Below are positions 6,760 to 15,453 of a DNA stretch of 43,414 bases, piece after piece. Within the stretch, counting starts at the first letter, position 1; every line of letters begins with the position of its first letter. A program made the position numbers and the translations under genes. Location of the stretch: the NCBI GenBank assembly GCA_945864145.1, contig CAMBAN010000009.1, positions 1 to 43,414 of the forward strand. Direction: 5' to 3'. The notes under the pieces are model-generated. The model ran no database searches. It was not told where the DNA came from and saw only the letters and a program-made list of their open reading frames with translations. This DNA is from an uncultured Lachnospiraceae bacterium. Lineage in GTDB: Bacteria; Bacillota; Clostridia; Lachnospirales; Lachnospiraceae.

Positions 6760-9096
6760 CTACTTATCCAAACGCATCGTTAAGGAAATTCTTTTCTTTG
6801 CCATATCTACATCCATGACTTTCACGTCAACGATGTCACCTACGCTGACTGCTTCCAACGGATGCTTAATGTATTTGTCTGTAATCTGGGAAATGTGTAC
6901 CAGACCGTCCTGATGTACACCGATATCTACAAACACACCAAAGTCAATGACATTTCTGACTGTTCCTTTCAAAATCATGCCTGGTTTTAAATCCTTCATA
7001 TCTAAAACGTCACTTCTTAAAATCGGAGCAGGCATATCCTCACGAGGGTCTCGTGCAGGCTTTTCTAATTCCTTTAAAATATCTGTCAAAGTAATTTCTC
7101 CAATGCCAAGCTCCTCTGCAAGCTTCTTTTTATCCGTAATTTTCTTTTCTAATCCGCTTGTTGTCTTTTCAGGCTCCATCACAGCAGTTGCTGTCTGTGG
7201 CTCTGTTTCCATCGTCATACCGTTCATAGCTGCTGCAAGTGCCTTTCCCATAGCAGTATTGGTATTGCGGATAACAACATTTTTCTGTTTTGGCTTCTTA
7301 GGCTGTTGTTTAGGCTGCTGTGGCTTTGCTTTGGTGGAAGCTGCTTTTTTCTGAATTTCTTTTAAGTCTTCCATCGTTAAATTTAACTTCTTTAACAGTT
7401 CTTCTGCTGCCGCATAAGACTCAGGATGTACACTTGTTGCATCTAATGGGTTATCTCCATCTGAAATTCTCATAAAGCCTGCGCACTGCTCAAATGCTTT
7501 TGGTCCAAGCTTTGCTACCTTTAACAATTGTTTACGGTTAGTAAATCTACCGTTTGTTTCTCTGTATTCTACGATATTTTTCGCAATTGTCTTTGAAATA
7601 CCAGAAATATACTCCAATAAGGATACAGAGGCTGTGTTCAAATCTACTCCGACCTTATTCACGGAGTCTTCTACTACACCTGTTAAAGCTTCACTCAGCT
7701 TTTTCTGGTTCATATCATGCTGGTACTGACCAACGCCAATGGATTTTGGGTCAATTTTTACAAGCTCGGCAAGCGGGTCCTGTAAACGTCTTGCAATAGA
7801 AGCTGCACTTCTTTGTCCTACATCAAAATTCGGAAATTCTTCTGTTGCAAGCTTACTTGCAGAATATACAGAGGCTCCTGCTTCATTTACGATAACGTAC
7901 TGAACCGGTGTATCTAATTCCTTAATCAGTTCTACAATGACCTGCTCTGATTCTCTTGATGCGGTACCATTTCCTACGGAAATCAGACTGACATTATATT
8001 TCTTAATCAGCTTTTTCAGCTCTGCTTTTGCCTCTTCTACTTTATTTTGTGGTGCTGTTGGGTAAATTACCTTGGTATCCAATACCTTTCCTGTTTCATC
8101 TACAACTGCAAGCTTACAACCTGTTCTGAAAGCAGGGTCCCATCCTAATACCACTTTTCCTGCAATAGGAGGCTGCATCAAAAGCTGTTCCAGATTTTTT
8201 CCAAATACGGAAATAGCACCATCCTCTGCCTTTTCAGTCAATTCATTTCTGATATCACGCTCGATGGCCGGTGCAATCAATCTCTGATAGCTGTCTGCAA
8301 TCGTCTCTACCAAAGCTGCCTTTGTGTTTTCATTGTCATTTGTAATGAGCTTTGTTTCCAGGAAACGGATAATTCTTTCTTCCGGTGCTTCGATTTTAAT
8401 GTTTAAGATTTTTTCACTTTCTCCACGGTTCAGTGCAAGTACTCTGTGTCCTGCAATCTTACTTACAGGCTCCTCATAGGCATAGTACATTTCATATACG
8501 CTTTGTGCCTTTTCATCTTTTGCCTGGCTGATAACCTTTCCTTCTGTAAAGGTAGCCTCTCTGATATAAGCTCTGTAATCTGCATTATCGGAAATCATTT
8601 CCGCGATGATATCCTTAGCACCCTGAATGGCTTCTGCTGCATTTTTTACTTCCTTTTCCTCAGATACAAAAGCAAGCGCCTCTTCCTCTAAGGTCTTGTC
8701 AGTCTGCTGTGCTAAAATAATCTGTGCAAGTCCTTCTAAGCCCTTTTCTTTTGCCACACTTGCTCTTGTTTTTCTCTTTGGTCTGTATGGACGGTACAAA
8801 TCCTCTACTACTACCATTGTCTCTGCAGCAACAATTTTTGCCTTTAACTCTTCTGTTAACTGTCCCTGCTCTTCAATGCTCTTTAATACCTGCTCCTTTT
8901 TCTCCTCCAAATTACGAAGGTAAAGCAATCTTTCATGCAGATTACGTAATACTTCATCATTTAAGGAACCTGTCACCTCTTTACGGTAACGAGAGATAAA
9001 AGGAATGGTATTTCCTTCATCTATCAATTTTACAGCAGCCTCAACCTGCCATTTTTCAATCTTTAATTCTTCTTTCAGCTTCAGTATGATATCCAT
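6760..9096 (-). CDS. tex: Tex-family S1 RNA-binding protein
   Basis: Tex is a conserved nucleic-acid-binding protein related to eukaryotic Spt6; its exact role in transcription or RNA handling is not settled. The protein has 778 residues. Order seen: N-terminal helical region with FISRYRKEVTGSLND (about 34-48), an RNase H-like YqgF domain with GWDPAFRTGCKLAVVD near 325, helix-hairpin-helix motifs (YISGISKTIAKNIVEYR near 505), and a C-terminal S1 domain (LKPGMILKGTVRNVIDFGVFVDIGVHQDGLVHIS near 705). A Lys/Gln/Pro-rich insertion (KPQQPKQQPKKPKQK, about 602-616) and an extra linker precede the S1 domain and are longer than in most relatives. It has its own promoter. Confidence 0.93.
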   Translation of the reverse strand: MDIILKLKEELKIEKWQVEAAVKLIDEGNTIPFISRYRKEVTGSLNDEVLRNLHERLLYLRNLEEKKEQVLKSIEEQGQLTEELKAKIVAAETMVVVEDLYRPYRPKRKTRASVAKEKGLEGLAQIILAQQTDKTLEEEALAFVSEEKEVKNAAEAIQGAKDIIAEMISDNADYRAYIREATFTEGKVISQAKDEKAQSVYEMYYAYEEPVSKIAGHRVLALNRGESEKILNIKIEAPEERIIRFLETKLITNDNENTKAALVETIADSYQRLIAPAIERDIRNELTEKAEDGAISVFGKNLEQLLMQPPIAGKVVLGWDPAFRTGCKLAVVDETGKVLDTKVIYPTAPQNKVEEAKAELKKLIKKYNVSLISVGNGTASRESEQVIVELIKELDTPVQYVIVNEAGASVYSASKLATEEFPNFDVGQRSAASIARRLQDPLAELVKIDPKSIGVGQYQHDMNQKKLSEALTGVVEDSVNKVGVDLNTASVSLLEYISGISKTIAKNIVEYRETNGRFTNRKQLLKVAKLGPKAFEQCAGFMRISDGDNPLDATSVHPESYAAAEELLKKLNLTMEDLKEIQKKAASTKAKPQQPKQQPKKPKQKNVVIRNTNTAMGKALAAAMNGMTMETEPQTATAVMEPEKTTSGLEKKITDKKKLAEELGIGEITLTDILKELEKPARDPREDMPAPILRSDVLDMKDLKPGMILKGTVRNVIDFGVFVDIGVHQDGLVHISQITDKYIKHPLEAVSVGDIVDVKVMDVDMAKKRISLTMRLDK

Positions 9097-9133
9097 GTAT
9101 CTCCTTGCCCTTTCTTAAAAATGTATCTTATTT

Positions 9134-9162
9134 ATTATACTAAATCCCACATGGTCATTCAA
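9134..9162 (-). promoter_or_regulatory. SigA-type promoter of tex
   Basis: On the minus strand TTGAAT (9162-9157), 17 bases, then TATAAT (9139-9134), about 40 bases before the tex start codon and its GGAG site. Confidence 0.75.
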
Positions 9163-9169
9163 GAAAGAA

Positions 9170-9198
9170 TTGTTTTACATAACCAAAAGTGCTAAAAT
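9170..9198 (+). promoter_or_regulatory. SigA-type promoter of the DUF975 gene
   Basis: TTGTTT (9170-9175), 17 bases, then TAAAAT (9193-9198). It faces away from the tex promoter and lies about 43 bases before the ATG. Confidence 0.6.
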
Positions 9199-9240
9199 AG
9201 AAGAAAATTGTCTATTTGAAAACAAGGAAGGGATTTTACT

Positions 9241-9978
9241 ATGAGACAATATAAAACATTTTCAGAATTAAAGCTTCTTTCCAAACGCCAAATGAGCGGA
9301 CATACGGGTATTTTAATCTGTGCCTTAATTGTACAGGAGCTGATTCTTTTTTTAGCTACTTCACTGGTAGTTTCCTTTATTCCGGGAACAGATATCCTTA
9401 GTAACACACTTTACTATGTGGTTACCTTTATCATCCAGCTGCTTTCCGGTCTTTTGCAGGCGGGCTGTTGCCTGATGTATCTGAATTGTGCCTGCAATAT
9501 GCCGTTTCATATTGGTAATCTGTTTCATTGCTTTACCAATAATCCGGACAAGGTCATTAAAATTGAACTTCTTTTAGCGGTTATCAATTGTATCTGTATG
9601 TTACCGTCAGATATCTTGGTTTGGATGACCCCAAATGCCTTAAGCTATGACCAGTTGCTGTTTATTGCCTTTGTTACCATGCTTTGTACGCTACTCTATG
9701 CTTTGATTACTTTAGCTTTTGTACCTGTTTTCTATATTATGTTTGACTATCCGCAGTTTACTGTAAGAGAAATCTATCAGAAGAGTATGCAGGTTATGAA
9801 GGGTAATAAAATTCGCTATCTGCTTTTACAGCTTAGCTTTTTCCCATGGTTTTTGTTAAGTATGTTCACTTTATGTATCCCCTTATTCTGGGTTGTTCCT
9901 TATATGAATATGACTAACACAAACTTCTATTTGGATATCATGGCTGCAAGCAACAGACAATCAGAAAACATTTATTAA
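9241..9978 (+). CDS. DUF975-family integral membrane protein
   Basis: A 245-residue protein with about five to six hydrophobic segments. It fits the DUF975 pattern: an N-terminal SKRQMSGHTGILICALIV segment entering the membrane, a central VREIYQKSMQVMKGNK and then LLQLSFFPWFLLSMFTLCIPLFWVVPYMNMTNTNFY, where the family usually has LxLSFIGWxLLxxxTxGIxxLWVxPY. The function of the family is unknown. A strong GGAAGGGA site precedes the ATG. The gene stands alone between tex (divergent) and the maltodextrin permease (convergent), with a terminator hairpin after it. Confidence 0.85.
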   Translation: MRQYKTFSELKLLSKRQMSGHTGILICALIVQELILFLATSLVVSFIPGTDILSNTLYYVVTFIIQLLSGLLQAGCCLMYLNCACNMPFHIGNLFHCFTNNPDKVIKIELLLAVINCICMLPSDILVWMTPNALSYDQLLFIAFVTMLCTLLYALITLAFVPVFYIMFDYPQFTVREIYQKSMQVMKGNKIRYLLLQLSFFPWFLLSMFTLCIPLFWVVPYMNMTNTNFYLDIMAASNRQSENIY

Positions 9979-10000
9979 TTCGAATTTGTCCTAGTAACGA

Positions 10001-10047
10001 AACAGAGGGCGTATCTTAGGTTGGTTTAAGATACACCCTCTGTTTTT
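10001..10047. terminator. bidirectional terminator between the DUF975 gene and malG
   Basis: CAGAGGGCGTATCTTA (10003-10018) pairs with TAAGATACACCCTCTG (10027-10042) with one imperfect position. TTTTTATAT follows on the plus strand and TTT on the minus strand. It separates two converging genes. Confidence 0.85.
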
Positions 10048-10053
10048 ATATCA

Positions 10054-10890
10054 TTATTCTTTCACCGCGCCGGCAGAAACTCCTGCAACGAGGAATTTGG
10101 AAAGTGCAAAGTATAAAGCAACAATCGGCACTGCAATAAAGATAGAGCCTGCTGCAAATCTCGTAAATTGTGTTTCATCCAAATGCATCAATCCAACCGC
10201 AACTGTCCACAAATCCTTATTCTTTAATAAGAGATTTGGTAGAATGAAGTCACTCCACGGCCATGCAAACTGTGTCAGAGCCGTATAAACGATAATCGGC
10301 TTGGAAAGTGGCAATGTGATTTTCCAGAATATTTTGAAATTCGTAGCGCCATCAATTCGTGCCGCCTCGTAAATGGAATTTGATATCGTATCAAAATATC
10401 CCTTCTGTACCAGATATCCCATTGGCGCACCTGCTGCATAGATGAATATAAGACTCCATAGCTGATTGATCAGATTAAAATTCACCATCAAAAGATAGAT
10501 TGCAGTCATCCCCATAAAGCTTGGGAACATACTAAGGACCAAGGTTGATTTCATCAGCACCTTCTTACTTTTAAATTGAAAACGACTAATCGTATATGCT
10601 GTTAAAATAATCAGTATCGTTCCTATCAGGCTTGAAAAAACAGCCACAAAAAGCGTATTTTTCAGCCAGTTAGGATAATCGTACATGGTTGTGTCCTGAA
10701 AAAGCTTTTGATACCCTGTAAAGCTAAAGCTCTTGGGAAAAAAGCCTTCTAAATCATAGATGGAACCACTTTTTGAAAAAGATGCCATAATCAGCCATAG
10801 TACCGGAAAAAAGAAGAAAATACATACCACAATCAGTACAATATGCGTTACAATCGTATCCACTATCCTGTTTTTATTTCTATGTTTCAT
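10054..10890 (-). CDS. maltodextrin ABC transporter permease, MalG type
   Basis: A CUT1-family permease of 278 residues with six predicted membrane helices, acting as one half of the membrane channel for a maltodextrin-type importer. Seen: N-terminal HIVLIVVCIFFFFPVLWLIMASF, and the EAA loop IYEAARIDGATNFKIFWKITLPLSKPII (about 176-203) that docks the ATPase. The C-terminal FVAGVSAGAVKE is typical of MalG. It overlaps the MalF-type gene by four bases (ATGA) and is last in the operon. No ATPase gene is nearby. Confidence 0.92.
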   Translation of the reverse strand: MKHRNKNRIVDTIVTHIVLIVVCIFFFFPVLWLIMASFSKSGSIYDLEGFFPKSFSFTGYQKLFQDTTMYDYPNWLKNTLFVAVFSSLIGTILIILTAYTISRFQFKSKKVLMKSTLVLSMFPSFMGMTAIYLLMVNFNLINQLWSLIFIYAAGAPMGYLVQKGYFDTISNSIYEAARIDGATNFKIFWKITLPLSKPIIVYTALTQFAWPWSDFILPNLLLKNKDLWTVAVGLMHLDETQFTRFAAGSIFIAVPIVALYFALSKFLVAGVSAGAVKE

Positions 10891-12191
10891 CGGAAGGTAT
10901 CCTCCTTTTTATAGGCTGAGCTTCTCACATAAACAAGCAGTGAGAAAAAAGAAGTAAGGATGAAAATGATTAAGCTTACTGCCGCACCAATTCCATAATA
11001 ATTATTGTCAATGGACAGGTTATACAACCAGTTAATCAATAAATCCGTATCACTTGCCAAAAAATAGCCATCCATATACAGACCTCCGCGCAGAAAATAA
11101 AAGATACCGAAATTATTGAAATTACCAATAAAATTCGTTATCAACACCGGTGTGGTCGAAAAAACAACAAATGGTAATGTTATTTTGGTAAACTGCTTCC
11201 ATTTTGTAGCGCCATCGATGCTGGCAGCCTCATACAAATCTGTATTCATGTTGGATAAAATTCCTGTTGCAAGGAGCATGGAGGTTGGAATGGAAATCCA
11301 TGCATTTACTACCAGTCCAATCAGTTTCGCCTTCACCCCTGCATCAATATCCAGAAACCCAATCGCATTTCCACCGTTTGATGTAATATAGTAATTAATT
11401 GGTCCACCATAAGAAAACAGGAACTTAAAGGCAAGTAAGGTAATAAAGCCGGGAACCGCATAAGCAAGTATCGGAAAAGCACGCCAAAAGCTTTTTCCTT
11501 TTACGCATTTCTTATTCAGTAAAAGTGCAAGTCCAAGACCCCCAAAATAATTTAGAAAAGTTGACGTAAATGCCCATATGAGATTCCATCCCAAAATTCG
11601 AAAAAACGTATCCTTTATTTCTGCTAAGGACAAAATCTTACGAAAATTGTCAAATCCAATCCAGTCAACAAGCTTTGGTGGTACGATGTCTCCTCCATAA
11701 TTGGTAAAGGCAATCAAAATCATAAACAATATTGGCAATACATTGAAGACAAGTACCCCTGCCACAGGTATTGCAAGTGCAGCAATATAAAACTTCCTGT
11801 CGAAAAAAATGCTTACTGCCCTGGCAAATCCGGGAAGTGCCTTTCCTGTACGCACTTTTTTGTCACATTCCAAAATATCACGCACATTAGATGCATGTAT
11901 CACAAGAAAAACGGCAATCACGATGAAAGCCAGCAAACCACGAAGCAACATGATGACGGAATCATCTCCTGTTGTTCCAAGCCACGGATCAGTTTCTTCT
12001 GTTCCCAGGGTAAAAAAGCCTGCGATATCTTTTATCCCCGTAGTTATCATATAAAGAAGCGTTCCTGCAAAAACAGAAAGATACAGCAATCCTTTTATCC
12101 ATTGCTTATAGCATAATTGTCCTAAGCCCATAATGATTAGAGATGCTCTTACCGGAACTGACATTTGTGTCAGTGTTTGATTCTTTTTCAT
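10887..12191 (-). CDS. maltodextrin ABC transporter permease, MalF type
   Basis: A CUT1-family permease of 434 residues. The length and an extra N-terminal region with two hydrophobic segments (about 15-50 and 80-100) before the core match Gram-positive MalF proteins. The core starts near 130 (KFYIAALAIPVAGVLVFNVLPILFMILIAFTNY); the EAA loop is LYEAASIDGATKWKQFTKITLPF (about 326-348). It begins 19 bases after the binding-protein gene with AGGAA upstream and overlaps the MalG-type gene. Expected substrate: maltodextrins, inferred from the GH13 enzyme and binding protein beside it. Confidence 0.92.
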   Translation of the reverse strand: MKKNQTLTQMSVPVRASLIIMGLGQLCYKQWIKGLLYLSVFAGTLLYMITTGIKDIAGFFTLGTEETDPWLGTTGDDSVIMLLRGLLAFIVIAVFLVIHASNVRDILECDKKVRTGKALPGFARAVSIFFDRKFYIAALAIPVAGVLVFNVLPILFMILIAFTNYGGDIVPPKLVDWIGFDNFRKILSLAEIKDTFFRILGWNLIWAFTSTFLNYFGGLGLALLLNKKCVKGKSFWRAFPILAYAVPGFITLLAFKFLFSYGGPINYYITSNGGNAIGFLDIDAGVKAKLIGLVVNAWISIPTSMLLATGILSNMNTDLYEAASIDGATKWKQFTKITLPFVVFSTTPVLITNFIGNFNNFGIFYFLRGGLYMDGYFLASDTDLLINWLYNLSIDNNYYGIGAAVSLIIFILTSFFSLLVYVRSSAYKKEDTFR

Positions 12192-12210
12192 TTCCTAATC
12201 CCTCTATCCA

Positions 12211-13707
12211 CTATTCTGACAATGTGTAAATTGCATCATAAATATTTTTGTTGACTGTTTCCATCGCTGCCTGGAAGTTTTCTTTGGAAGTGTACTTGGC
12301 AGACTCTCCCTTCTTTTCACGAAAAGCATCCTTTGCAATATCACCCATTACAGTCTGTGTCGGAACCCAAATCTGGTCAACTGCCTTTATGGATGGCATC
12401 AGATAAATTCTTCCATCTGCAAGGCTGTTGAATATCATATCTGTTGTATCTCCACATTCCTTTGCTACATCAGAACGTGTTGGTGCAATTCCTAACATAT
12501 CTGCTCTGGTCTTTATCATTTCATAACCTGTTGCAAAGTTTACAAATTCAACACTGGCTTCTCTATATTTCGTATAAGAGCTGATACCATATCCGTTCAC
12601 ACCACCCATGACAACCGTATCAACCCAATCAGCCTCATTCATTTCTTCACTCTTCTGACTTAAATCACCATTTGCAGGCATGCATGATGGAAGCTCGACC
12701 ATTTGCAGATTTTCCTTTGCCTTAGTCTTAGCTTCTTCCTCTGTTAAGCCTTCTGCTTCATAATGCAAAGACAGCTTTTCAAGGAAAAGGCTATAGGTAT
12801 CAGGCGTTGATACTGCACAGAAATAGCTTCCATCTGCAAGCTTTTCATAACGATTTAGTGTAATCGTATCGTCAATACATCCTTCATTCATAAGTCCGGC
12901 CATCTGTTTTAAGGCACTCATACCGGCTGCTGTATTTCCTGCTGCAAAACCGATATCTTCCGCATTTAAGGTACCATCCTCTGTTTCACCAAAAACATAT
13001 CCACCATAAGAAAAGATAAATTGTGAAGACAGATACAGATTATTTAAGGATGCCATAAAGCCATATTGTCCATCCTGATTTGCACTCGTATCCGTTTCCC
13101 TCAAATATTGAGAGAATGCATACAAATCATTCCAGTTTTCCAGAAAATCCGGTTTTTGATTGCCATCTTTATCCCATACTTCTTCCCAATCCTCCGGGAG
13201 CATATCTGTACGGTAAAATAGCATTGGCTCCTGAATATTTACCGGAACACCACAGTAATATTCTTTTCCATCCAACGTCATTTTAAAAGCATCCCACGCT
13301 TCTTCCGGTACGTATTCATAACATGCAAAATCTTCAATTGTAAGTGGAAGAATATGCTTATCCTCTGCATAAGTCATCAACTTGTCATTTGCCTGGTATA
13401 ATACATCAGGACCATACCCATAAGGTCCGTTTGCTGCTAAATCTGTATATTCATCCATATTGGCATCGACTGCCTGAATTCCTTTCTCTGCATATGCAGC
13501 ATTAAACGCATCCAGTAACTCCTGTAAATACCCTTCTGATTTTGCAGTATCATTCTCCAAAATATGTAAAACAATCTGCTCTGTCGTTTCTTTCGTTTTC
13601 TCTGATACTGCTTCACTTCCGCTTTCACTGCTTCCACATCCGACAAGCCCTGCTGCCATGGAAAATACCATACCTGTTGCCAAAACCCTTGCTATTTCCC
13701 TATTCAT
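12211..13707 (-). CDS. maltodextrin-type ABC transporter substrate-binding lipoprotein
   Basis: A CUT1 solute-binding protein of 498 residues, anchored to the outer face of the membrane. Its signal peptide (MNREIARVLATGMVFSMAAG) ends in the lipobox LVGC, followed by a Ser/Glu-rich linker. The start at 13707 is chosen because GGAAGGAG lies nine bases upstream and the signal peptide then has normal length; an ATG seven codons earlier lacks this. The gene overlaps the end of the GH13 gene by eight bases. At about 500 residues it is longer than most maltose-binding proteins (around 400), so the ligand could be a longer oligosaccharide. Maltodextrin specificity is inferred from neighbours. Confidence 0.88.
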   Translation of the reverse strand: MNREIARVLATGMVFSMAAGLVGCGSSESGSEAVSEKTKETTEQIVLHILENDTAKSEGYLQELLDAFNAAYAEKGIQAVDANMDEYTDLAANGPYGYGPDVLYQANDKLMTYAEDKHILPLTIEDFACYEYVPEEAWDAFKMTLDGKEYYCGVPVNIQEPMLFYRTDMLPEDWEEVWDKDGNQKPDFLENWNDLYAFSQYLRETDTSANQDGQYGFMASLNNLYLSSQFIFSYGGYVFGETEDGTLNAEDIGFAAGNTAAGMSALKQMAGLMNEGCIDDTITLNRYEKLADGSYFCAVSTPDTYSLFLEKLSLHYEAEGLTEEEAKTKAKENLQMVELPSCMPANGDLSQKSEEMNEADWVDTVVMGGVNGYGISSYTKYREASVEFVNFATGYEMIKTRADMLGIAPTRSDVAKECGDTTDMIFNSLADGRIYLMPSIKAVDQIWVPTQTVMGDIAKDAFREKKGESAKYTSKENFQAAMETVNKNIYDAIYTLSE

Positions 13708-15424
13708 GATTGCCAACTCCTTCCTCACACGTTAAAAGCTCCAGTTGTTCTTTCTTCTTCTCTACTGTTATGCTGCAGCTTCTGGCTTTTTGCTTATATC
13801 CTTGTGTTATGACATCTGTGTCAGTATTGTTTATTCTCAAAGTAACTACAGTATCCTCTGCCTGATGCACCAAATAGAATACCTTATCCTCTGCATAAAT
13901 CTGACACTTTCCTTCTGCTATTATATATCTTTTTCTGATGTTGGAAAGTCTGTTCAGTAATGTATAAATATCAGCATACTCACCATCTTTATCTGCTTTT
14001 TCCCAATCCATACATCTTCGACAGTCAGGATCATAGCCACCCGGAATCAATATTTCCGTTCCGTAAAAGATACAAGGTGTTCCAGGGAAAAGATACAACA
14101 GGCAAAGAGCCGCTTTCATCTTAAATCGATTTTCTCCCACTTCACTATAAAAGCGGTGTGTGTCATGACTATCCAAAAGGTTGAGCATCATCCAGTTGAC
14201 TGTATCACTGTTGCGCATCAGTAAACTGCTCAATTTCCATGCAAGTCCCTGTGCATCCATACACTCTTTTGCAAAATAATCAAGGCATGCCTTGGTAAAC
14301 GCATAATTCATGATACTGTCATATTGGTCTCCTCTCAGGTTAGAATAGGCATCATGCCAGTTCTCTCCGATAATGACCGCATCCTTTTTACATGCTTTGA
14401 CTGCCTTACGGAAGCTTCTCCAAAAGTCATGACTGACCTCATCTGATACATCCAGTCGCCATCCATCAATATCATATTCTTTCAGATAATAGCATCCTAT
14501 GTCAATCAGGAACTTCTGAACCTCAGGATTTGAGGTATTCAGCTTTGGCATATATTCACAGGCAGCAAAGGTTTCATAATTGACCTTCTCCTGATTGGGC
14601 TTTTCTCCGTGAATAAAAAACCAGTCAAAATAGGGAGAGTCTTTTCCTTTTTTCAACACATCCTGAAACTGCATCATCTGGTCGCTACAATGATTGAAAA
14701 CAGCATCCAAAACAAGCTTCATACCTCGTTTATGTGCCTCACATACTAATTCCTTCAAATCTTCATTGGTACCAAAATGCTCATCCACAAGATAATAATC
14801 ACTAATATCATATTTATGATTGGATATGGACTGAAATACCGGTGTCAGGTAGATGGCATTACACCCTGTTTCCTTAATATAATCTAATTTTTTTGTAATT
14901 CCCTTTAAATCTCCACCTGCAAAGGTTTTGGGATTTGGAATGTCTCCCCAGCTACAATTGATATAAGAGGTATCCTTTGTGGTATCCCCCATGTAAAAAC
15001 GGTCTACAAATATCTGATAAAAAGCCGCATCCTTCATCCAGTCAACGCGTTCCAAAATATCTGCTTTGTTTATGTATGGATATTGAAAGAAATTGTAGTA
15101 TCCCAGCGTATAATCATAGCTCTCTGTTATACCATCCTCTGAGAAAAAATAGCTTTTTTCTCCATCATTTACCAGAAAAACATAAGCAAGTCTTGTATCC
15201 TCGAGTGTTAAGTGAATTGTGAAAAAATCATACAATTCATTTGTATATGACTTTGTCATGTCTGCCCTTTTCTGCTCCATTCCAAATACGTACTTATTCT
15301 CATAGATAAGCTGTGCTGTTTTAATATCATCCCTTGCTGTTCTTAGTCGAATCACCATCTCCTTCTCCGACACCGGAAAGCAATAAGAAGAATCGACTAT
15401 GTGCTGCATTGCATGCCTGTTCAT
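13700..15424 (-). CDS. cytoplasmic GH13 neopullulanase/cyclomaltodextrinase-like enzyme
   Basis: A 574-residue alpha-amylase-family hydrolase without a signal peptide, so it should act on imported maltodextrins. An N-terminal beta domain (about 1-125, CBM34-like) is followed by the (beta/alpha)8 barrel starting at DAAFYQIFVDRFYMGD. The three catalytic carboxylates are visible: D325 in DGWRLDVSDE, E354 in IIGENWH and D421 in LLDSHDTHRF. DAVFNH (conserved region I) lies near 240. A short C-terminal beta domain follows. Layout and motifs fit neopullulanase, maltogenic amylase or cyclomaltodextrinase (GH13_20-like); exact specificity is open. It follows the accessory lipoprotein by 29 bases. Confidence 0.9.
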   Translation of the reverse strand: MNRHAMQHIVDSSYCFPVSEKEMVIRLRTARDDIKTAQLIYENKYVFGMEQKRADMTKSYTNELYDFFTIHLTLEDTRLAYVFLVNDGEKSYFFSEDGITESYDYTLGYYNFFQYPYINKADILERVDWMKDAAFYQIFVDRFYMGDTTKDTSYINCSWGDIPNPKTFAGGDLKGITKKLDYIKETGCNAIYLTPVFQSISNHKYDISDYYLVDEHFGTNEDLKELVCEAHKRGMKLVLDAVFNHCSDQMMQFQDVLKKGKDSPYFDWFFIHGEKPNQEKVNYETFAACEYMPKLNTSNPEVQKFLIDIGCYYLKEYDIDGWRLDVSDEVSHDFWRSFRKAVKACKKDAVIIGENWHDAYSNLRGDQYDSIMNYAFTKACLDYFAKECMDAQGLAWKLSSLLMRNSDTVNWMMLNLLDSHDTHRFYSEVGENRFKMKAALCLLYLFPGTPCIFYGTEILIPGGYDPDCRRCMDWEKADKDGEYADIYTLLNRLSNIRKRYIIAEGKCQIYAEDKVFYLVHQAEDTVVTLRINNTDTDVITQGYKQKARSCSITVEKKKEQLELLTCEEGVGNHE

Positions 15425-15453
15425 TTTGTATCCTGCCTTTCCTTTATTAACGC

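Noticed and set aside
6484-6913. Several plus-strand frames across the ribU leader and the end of tex
   Set aside because: They run through the FMN riboswitch and antisense to tex; the RNA element and the tex protein explain the sequence.
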